From Candidatus Ichthyocystis hellenicum (GTDB taxonomy: Bacteria > Pseudomonadota > Gammaproteobacteria > Burkholderiales > 2013Ark19i), in the NCBI RefSeq assembly GCF_001460935.1, contig NZ_LN906597.1, forward strand, positions 2,085,385 through 2,149,384: a stretch of 64,000 nt of DNA, read 5' to 3'. Shown in pieces: positions 58,793 to 64,000 of the stretch; positions within the stretch are counted from its first letter, which is position 1; each line of letters begins with the position of its first letter. The notes below the pieces were generated by a model. It saw only the letters and a program-made list of their open reading frames with translations. It was not told where the DNA came from and ran no database searches. Position numbers and translations under genes: made by a program.

Positions 58793-59582
58793 TAATCATT
58801 ACAATCAAAGATAATATTGTGCAGACGATGATTAATACAGTTGCTCTTAAGACCGTTCTGTCTGTCGTAGTGGAGTTTACATGTTCAGATATACTAACAT
58901 CATTACCGAATTGGTTATATGGGCAATTGATATATGAGGTATCAGAATCTCTGATGAGCGCTGAAGTATTAGCAAGCTGATTTCTTGAATGTTCGTTAAA
59001 ATAGGTTATATTTTGAATTCTTGTACATGCGTTCAGTATGATTCTTTCTACACTTGAGTACCTAAGTTCAATTTCCGTGATGTTGGTTGCGTTAGCGGAG
59101 TAGAATGTTTCATTGTGAATAATTGTTTCAATGCGACCGAAGTTATGATTTCCTAATATAATATCATCTAGACTTACTCCTGCTTCTTCAACTTCAGATC
59201 TTATGTCTACTCCGTGAGAAATAAGATTTCTTTCTCCTAGGCTAAGTAGTCCTCTTAGCAAGCAGAGCATATTACTGTATTTCATATACAATTCCATCAC
59301 TTTGACTAAAAAGGCATCCCCTGCTCTCGCAGCACTACCCGTTACCGTGCTTATTATAGAAATTATCAGTGATGTTCTTAGGGCTCTTATGCAGAATGCG
59401 CTCACAGACGAAGAACCTACAGCTGTAACATTTGTTCTCTCCAAAGATGATATTTGTCCTGGAGTTTCATCTCCTTCCGTTGAGACATTTCCATTTTCTG
59501 TGCTGGACTCATCTTGTTCTTCTGATTCATTGTCGTTTTCGTCTGTGCTTGAGATTTGCAAATTTCTGATGTTATTGAACAC
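58767..59582 (-). CDS. Two-anchor loop protein, 385-family, tail lost
   Basis: 271 residues. GTG start with AGAGGAAATAATT, as in 37454-38611, and about 85% identical to its first 273 residues: acidic N-terminus, hydrophobic segment ending TVTGSAARAG, loop with LCLLRGLLSLGERNLI, LNACTRIQN, INCPYNQFG, helix. It stops right after the second helix (IIMRNPLIP), where the join to the vWA-like gene lies, so the 115-residue tail is missing. Both membrane segments remain, so a tail-less product could be made. Confidence 0.7.
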   Translation of the reverse strand: MFNNIRNLQISSTDENDNESEEQDESSTENGNVSTEGDETPGQISSLERTNVTAVGSSSVSAFCIRALRTSLIISIISTVTGSAARAGDAFLVKVMELYMKYSNMLCLLRGLLSLGERNLISHGVDIRSEVEEAGVSLDDIILGNHNFGRIETIIHNETFYSANATNITEIELRYSSVERIILNACTRIQNITYFNEHSRNQLANTSALIRDSDTSYINCPYNQFGNDVSISEHVNSTTTDRTVLRATVLIIVCTILSLIVMIIMRNPLIP

Positions 59583-59875
59583 AATTATTTCCTCTAATAG
59601 CTCTGGTATAATACGATTCGGTACTGTTAGCTTTTACTTGTCTTCGAATATTTACAATCTGTGATGCGGTTCTACATAATAGTTTCTCCTGAAAGTTTTT
59701 AGTACATGCTTGAGTATGATAGCTATTATATTAATAACTAAGAATAATAACTAAGAACTTTTTTGTAAACTCATAATTGGCGTAATTTGATTCATATAAG
59801 AAATTTTATTTTGTAAGTAAAAAATACTTATTTATGATTGGTTTATTTTTAAGTGTTAAGTGATTTATTTGAGAT
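58780..59875. repeat. Inverted repeat with 37150-38275, right copy
   Basis: Includes gene 58767-59582, its leader and the last codons of gene 35678-37171 (RYLK, stop). The two copies lie about 20.5 kb apart in opposite orientation and could invert the DNA between them. Confidence 0.85.
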
Positions 59876-59986
59876 ACCGTATATCATTCTAGATTCATCT
59901 ACTACATCTACTACTGTTTCTTCAATGTCTTCAACGATGGTGTTGGGTAAATCACTAATGTCAATGCATCCATTTCCTATTGCCAT
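59849..59986 (-). pseudogene. 5' fragment of a 190-type hairpin gene
   Basis: ATG 59986 with AAAGGTGGGTTT upstream reads MAIGNGCIDISDLPNTIVEDIEETVV and DVVDESRMIYG, then enters the inverted-repeat border (ISNKSLNT, stop). GNGCIDI..LP..IVEDIEE matches the pattern of the 60300-60872 product (CIDIDNAMLDKISLSEEE). It has a good ribosome site but no membrane helices. Confidence 0.6.
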
Positions 59987-60299
59987 AAACCCACCTTTCC
60001 CAGAGTATACTCTCCCATATTATAATCATCACCTTTATACTCGATTGTCGCATTCAAGCGAGTAAAGCAGTAAATAATAATTACCAGATAGAATGGAACT
60101 TAGCCTCAGTTTGTTATAAGTGTGTCTTCTGATTCAGAACAACATGATGCAATTAACGATGATCTGTCTATTATTTCCTAGTACCAATTTGTTTTCATGG
60201 ATTAGGAGCAAGTACGTTCTATGTTGAATATATGAGATATTTCTTACTAGCTTAGTGTAAAATTACCATCATTTTTAGTTTCTCTTGATATTATTGTTG
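59987..60299. other. Intergenic, no gene seen
   Basis: 313 bp between the fragment at 59849 and the 190-residue gene; no supported feature. Confidence 0.4.
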
Positions 60300-60872
60300 C
60301 TATCTGTTGGCTGGTTGATTTACTTCTACAAATCTACTTATTTCATGTCTTTCTGAAGAATATAGAAAAACTTGGAGGGTACAGAAAATTGGTAACATTA
60401 AGAAAGACAAGCCAATTACTATGATGTCACATGCCTTTATTTTCGATTCTTTTTTATTTAGGCAAAATGGGTACATGGAAACTATTATCAAAGAGATACT
60501 TAATGCCGTGAAAAAAAGAAGAATACTACGACATCTGAGATAGGAGAGGGTAATGCTATTTCTATATGTTATTCTATACTCTGCATTTGCGATGGCACGG
60601 TTTGTCCTAGCTGTTCTAGCAATGGTTGGTGTTTTCGGTGGAGTCGCAGAAATCGTCTCTGCCTCAGCTATTACCACTACTTCTTCTTCGCTTAGGCTAA
60701 TTTTGTCTAACATGGCGTTATCAATATCTATGCAGGTCTCTTCTTCTGTTAGATGATCAGCATCATCGCTATCAGAGAGCGTAAGCTCCGTTGTTATTTT
60801 CTCCATTTCATAGGCAGAGATTTCTTCTAGCATTGCACAATCGACAGCAACACATCGATTTCCCGTTACCAT
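60300..60872 (-). CDS. Two-helix hairpin protein, 190-residue type
   Basis: ATG 60872 after CCTAGGAAAATAAATTT. The acidic N-terminus holds two copies of one short motif: VAVDCAMLEEISAYEMEKI (8-26) and CIDIDNAMLDKISLSEEEV (47-65). A basic stretch (IARTARTNRAIANAEYR) precedes helices about 115-134 and 149-170, with Cys137 and Cys148 in the loop (PFCLNKKESKIKAC); the tail is SSERHEISRFVEVNQPANR. HEI.R and P.NR match the tails of the 209-residue copies, which ties this gene to that family. 5' parts recur at 1862-2014 and, more distantly, at 59849-59986. Confidence 0.78.
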   Translation of the reverse strand: MVTGNRCVAVDCAMLEEISAYEMEKITTELTLSDSDDADHLTEEETCIDIDNAMLDKISLSEEEVVVIAEAETISATPPKTPTIARTARTNRAIANAEYRITYRNSITLSYLRCRSILLFFTALSISLIIVSMYPFCLNKKESKIKACDIIVIGLSFLMLPIFCTLQVFLYSSERHEISRFVEVNQPANR

Positions 60873-60982
60873 AAATTTATTTTCCTAGGAACCGATGTGA
60901 CAATTTAAAATAACTAACACAAAGGCAGGTTAATCAATCGAGACAATCCTATTGTATCATATATGCATATGCCATAAAACTA
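60737..60982. repeat. Direct repeat with 1877-2122
   Basis: About 245 bp with the 5' end and leader of the 190-residue gene is shared with 1877-2122. The right border (GCCATAAAACTA) is where gene 60952-62004 changes from leader sequence to its own sequence. Confidence 0.85.
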
Positions 60983-62004
60983 CAGGGAAAGAAAGGTTTA
61001 TGGTTCCGCTTTATGACGGCCATGACCAGCATTTTGTTGGCACATTAAATTACAACAATACTAAAATTGCACTGATCAAAAGCACTACACCGGCACGAAG
61101 CAAACGCGATTTGCATGATACCCACAAGCCTCAACCTATAAAACTGCATTTGGTAGATCCAATGCCACAAAATCAAAAAACACATGATATGGAGACAACC
61201 CAATTACCTCAATTACAAGAACTATTTAAAGAAGATGAAATTTGGGATTTTGACTTTAATCCTCTGCTAAATCTTATTACGGTACGACTATCTCCTGGGA
61301 TTCTAGTTGGTTTGCAAATGAGTCTAAACCCAATAGGAGAGTGGCATAAAAGCATGCAGCTTCTAGGAGTCGGAAGTGAAATATGGGAAGGTTTACAAAA
61401 AAATGAAGCCCCAGAAAACTACATAAAAAAGAAATTAGAAAGCTTGTTCTTGAAATACGGAACACCAAAACAACGTTTCTTTCCAGTAACAGCTCCGGAA
61501 ACATCTAATGCTACCGAAGGAAGCACACAATCGGTAATGTGGTGTGACACTATAAATGTACAAATATTCAAAATAGACTGGAGTTTAGTAAAAGCAGATT
61601 CACCAATAGGAGAAACTGTCTTAGAAAAAACACCTCGAGTCTATCAAGTAATTGGGTATAGCCAAGAAGAACGACAACTACTATATGCAACAGCATTAGC
61701 AAAAAACACCCCTCTAGACCTTTTAGCTTCTATACCTATAGGTGACAATAAAGAAAACAGCAACAAAGCTTTGAAGTTTTTTTCGTTACAAGATATGGGC
61801 AACAAACGTTTTCTTGGCAAACTTTGGCAAAGCGACGAAGGAAAAATACTATATAAAATACCCCCGCTCCCTGGAATAGATCACTTGATGCTATTACCGC
61901 AAAACAAGAGGGAAGATGAAACACCAGCAGTAGAATTAACAGTACCAAAAGAAGCTATGGAGTATTTAACATCAATAACACTAGTAACTAATCCAGTTGT
62001 TTGA
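60952..62004 (+). CDS. Soluble orphan, both ends at recombination joins
   Basis: 350 residues. The first 10 codons (MYHICICHKT) are antisense leader of the hairpin gene, so the true 5' end is lost; MVPLYDGHDQ at 61000 is the first codon block of its own sequence. No membrane segment; Pro/Gln-rich first third, Trp-containing middle (IWDFDFNPLLNLITV, VMWCDTINVQIFKIDW), beta-rich look. The stop lies where palindrome C begins, and 124 bp overlap the end of the opposite gene. Composition is close to 35678-37171. No family recognised. Confidence 0.5.
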   Translation: MYHICICHKTTGKERFMVPLYDGHDQHFVGTLNYNNTKIALIKSTTPARSKRDLHDTHKPQPIKLHLVDPMPQNQKTHDMETTQLPQLQELFKEDEIWDFDFNPLLNLITVRLSPGILVGLQMSLNPIGEWHKSMQLLGVGSEIWEGLQKNEAPENYIKKKLESLFLKYGTPKQRFFPVTAPETSNATEGSTQSVMWCDTINVQIFKIDWSLVKADSPIGETVLEKTPRVYQVIGYSQEERQLLYATALAKNTPLDLLASIPIGDNKENSNKALKFFSLQDMGNKRFLGKLWQSDEGKILYKIPPLPGIDHLMLLPQNKREDETPAVELTVPKEAMEYLTSITLVTNPVV

Positions 62005-62981
62005 TCTATTACTTCTGGCGCCATAGAGGTAGCTTTCATAACTGATGATGTAACAACAGCTGTTGTTGAATTCGTGGCTTCCGGTACCATAGTTGTTGAT
62101 TTGATAATTTCTGATGTAGAATCCAATATTAATTCTTTTACTGCAGAATTTGTAGTGCTAGATGCCAAAGTGATGGCAGTATTTATAGTATCTGTATCCA
62201 CAGTTGTTGATTTAATAATTTCTGATGCAGAATCCAATATTAATTCTGTTACCGCAGCATTTGTAGTGCTGGGCGCCAAAGTGATTGCAGTACTGATAGT
62301 ATTTGGCTCCATAGTTGTTGACTGTGTAAGCATATATTCTCTGTCTGTATCTTCCGGATAGCCTATATATTCGCTAATGCTATTACAACAGGTAACAAAA
62401 TTTTCAATTCTAGGATAATATCCGCCATCGCAAAATTCAGTACTCTCTGAAATACAAAATTTGTTAGTCAAGTTACTATAAGGCTCATGAGATTCATACT
62501 CATCAATGAAATATTTTTCCATAGCTATCAATTGGCCAATGAGATCTGATTCATCAGTAGAAATGCGAGAAAAATTGCGAGGAATACGTAAAGGAAAACT
62601 AAAACTAAAAGCGCTTTCTTTTCTTCTGGATACTATTGTATCCACTGCTTCATCAAAATCATCTTTGACAATACCACGAGTAATTCCGTTGCTATCTACT
62701 GCAAGAATTCTGCAAACATATTTTCCTATATCACATAATTTAATTCGAATATAATAATTGCTGCCATTTTCTCCCTTAACGCTTTCTAATGTACTAATTA
62801 TAGCAAGTGAAGTTGCCATAAAATTATTAACCAATGATCTACTAGGCAGGGATGTATTAAGTGAAGAATAGTTACTTAATGTTCTAAAATCTTTTTCCTG
62901 TTTCGTAAGAATAACTGTTGTCAATTCACCTTCCTCTGCAACTTCATTGTTGCTTTGATGCTCAACATTATAGTTACTCAA
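61881..62981 (-). pseudogene. Loop-family gene, left arm of palindrome C, both ends damaged
   Basis: TTG 62981: EEGELTTVILTKQEKD motif, hydrophobic segment about 52-66 ending LESVKG, loop (LCDIGKYVCRIL, FSFPLRIP, KFCISESTEFCDGGYY, FVTCCNSISEYIGYP), stalk with two 35-residue units (TI.TAITLA.STTN.AV.ELILDS.SEIIKSTT). After VIDQTT the last 40 residues are antisense of gene 60952-62004; the second helix and tail are lost. The 5' end is only about 12 codons short: the axis lies at INCLSNYN, which matches the YLNCLEC start region of 9442-10569. Confidence 0.65.
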
Positions 62982-64000
62982 ACAATTAATGCATTTATAA
63001 ATGTATTAATTGTTTGAGTAACTATAATGTTGAGTATCAAAGCAACAATGAAGTTGCAGAGGAAGGTGAATTGACAACAGTTATTCTTACGAAACAGGAA
63101 AAAAATTTTAGAACATTAAGTAACCATTCTTCACTTAATACATCCCTGCCTAGTAGATCATTGGTTAATAATTTTATGGCAACTTCACTTGCTATAATTA
63201 GTACATTAGAAAGCGTTAAGGGAGACAATGGCAGCGATTATTATATTCGAATTAAATTATGTGATATAGGAAAATATGTTTGCAGAATTCTTGCAGTAGA
63301 TAGCAACGGAATTACTAGTGGTATTGTCAAAGCTGCTTTTGATGAAGCAGCGCAGCTTATATACGACTCAGGAAAAGAAAGCGCTTTTAGTTTTAGTTTT
63401 CCTTTACGTATTCCTCGCAATTTTTCTGGCATTTCTACTTATGAATCAGATCTCATTAAACAATTGATAATTATAGAAAAATATTTCATTGATGAGTATA
63501 AATCTCATGAGCCTTATAGTAACTTGACTAACAAATTTTGTATTTCAGAGAGTACTGAATTTTGCGATGGCGGATATTATCCTAGAATTGAAAATTTTGT
63601 TACCTGTTGTGATAGCATTAGCAAATATATAGGCTATCCGGAAGATACAGACAGAGAATATATGCTTACACAGTCAACAACTATGGAGCCAAATACTATA
63701 AGTACTGCAATCACCTTGGCGCCCAGCACTACAAATGCTGCGGTAACAGAATTAATATTGGATTCTGCATCAGAAATTATCAAATCAACAACTGTGGATA
63801 CAGATACTATAAATACTGCCATCACTTTGGCATCTAGCACTACAAATTCTGCAGTAAAAGAATTAATATTGGGTTCTACATCAGAAATTATCAAATCAAC
63901 AACTATGGTACCGGAAGCCACGAATTCAACAACAGCTGTTGTTACATCATCAGTTATGAAAGCTACCTCTATGGCGCCAGAAGTAATAGATCAAACAACT
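61995..64000. repeat. Spacer-less palindrome C, runs off the window
   Basis: Axis at 62997/62998 in CATTTATAAATG; 44 bp around it are symmetric but for one pair. Facing arms of about 1 kb each carry head-to-head copies of one loop-family gene and differ by roughly 5%, with the largest change at SRRKESAF/DSGKESAF. The right arm continues past 64000. Confidence 0.9.
63014..64000 (+). CDS. Loop-family gene, right arm of palindrome C, partial
   Basis: Open for 329 codons from TTG 63014 to the window end. Same order as the left-arm gene: EEGELTTVILTKQEK, hydrophobic segment ending LESVKG, loop Cys (LCDIGKYVCRIL, KFCISESTEFCDGGYY, FVTCCDSISKYIGYP), and two stalk units. Differences include NGITSGIVKAAFDEAAQLIYDSG. 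It lacks the normal first dozen codons because of the axis. Beyond the window it may keep the second helix and EDLV-type tail that the left copy has lost. Confidence 0.7.
   Translation, partial: MSNYNVEYQSNNEVAEEGELTTVILTKQEKNFRTLSNHSSLNTSLPSRSLVNNFMATSLAIISTLESVKGDNGSDYYIRIKLCDIGKYVCRILAVDSNGITSGIVKAAFDEAAQLIYDSGKESAFSFSFPLRIPRNFSGISTYESDLIKQLIIIEKYFIDEYKSHEPYSNLTNKFCISESTEFCDGGYYPRIENFVTCCDSISKYIGYPEDTDREYMLTQSTTMEPNTISTAITLAPSTTNAAVTELILDSASEIIKSTTVDTDTINTAITLASSTTNSAVKELILGSTSEIIKSTTMVPEATNSTTAVVTSSVMKATSMAPEVIDQTT

Noticed and set aside
1..64000. CRISPR array
   Set aside because: Repeats here are coding stalk repeats, short tandem duplications or gene-sized units; none shows regular repeat-spacer order.
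1..64000. Insertion sequence or phage as the cause of duplications
   Set aside because: No transposase, integrase, terminal inverted repeats with target duplications or phage structural gene seen.
1..64000. Large DNA virus origin suggested by glycoprotein-like genes and PPxY motifs
   Set aside because: Shine-Dalgarno sites, GTG/TTG starts, TAATG coupling and hairpin terminators favour a bacterium.

Overview
The window looks like an accessory, recombination-driven surface/effector locus of an AT-rich bacterium with low coding density. Bacterial expression signals are visible: Shine-Dalgarno motifs (for example CTAGGAGTG before the gene at 30327, AAAGAGGT before 26216, GAGGGGAG before 54466 and 56657), GTG and TTG starts, and hairpin terminators. 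I see no housekeeping gene, rRNA, tRNA, CRISPR, transposase or phage gene, so the taxon cannot be fixed. The composition, the decaying duplicates and the many predicted membrane proteins fit an obligate intracellular bacterium (Rickettsiales/Anaplasmataceae-like or Chlamydia-like). That placement is inference.

Most genes belong to a few paralogous families. (1) Hairpin family: acidic soluble N-terminus, then two closely spaced C-terminal membrane helices, usually with a Cys at each end of the short loop, and a short basic tail. Members: 982-1572, 39974-40687, 41956-42669, 47969-48598, 49874-50503, 51160-51750, 54466-55089, 56657-57499, 60300-60872 and fragments; 44002-45129 has the same plan plus a C-terminal coiled coil. 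The two-helix layout resembles Inc proteins of Chlamydia. (2) Two-anchor loop family: about 50-110 residue N-terminal segment, first hydrophobic segment, Cys-containing loop, often a Thr/Ser/Val mucin-like stalk, second helix and a tail that often ends EDLV or ENLV. Members: 5655-12619, 18906-19586, 26216-28563, 32850-39931, 43085-43873, 45367-47834, 58767-59582, 61881-64000. (3) Soluble proteins built from degenerate repeats: 2249-4722, 13457-17665, perhaps 53196-54125. (4) A tandem pair of PPxY-containing, tail-anchored proteins (21060-21575, 22963-23484). (5) A Thr-rich protein with a von Willebrand A-like domain (23615-25228) and a truncated copy (57629-58792). (6) Orphans of 497, 424, 350, 195 and 107 residues.

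Layout: 1-2.1 kb hairpin gene and fragments; 2.2-4.7 kb soluble pair; 5.6-12.6 kb run of loop-family genes; 13.4-17.7 kb giant repeat protein; 18.9-25.2 kb rearranged loop gene, two 1.9-kb tandem PPxY units and the vWA-like gene; 25.5-34 kb three copies of a 1.6-1.9 kb loop-gene unit around decayed genes; 34-40 kb loop genes and a soluble orphan; 40-42.7 kb a spacer-less 2.7-kb palindrome; 43-48 kb loop genes in tandem; 47.95-51.8 kb a second palindrome plus a direct copy of its arm; 52-60 kb mosaic of fused and truncated genes; 61.9-64 kb a third palindrome that runs off the window.

The main biological reading is a diversification locus. Intact paralogues, promoterless 5' or 3' fragments and head-to-head or tail-to-tail palindromes share short junctions, and the coding parts of recent duplicates differ more than the intergenic DNA around them. 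This would fit gene conversion and selection acting on proteins exposed to a host. All identities and differences were judged by eye.
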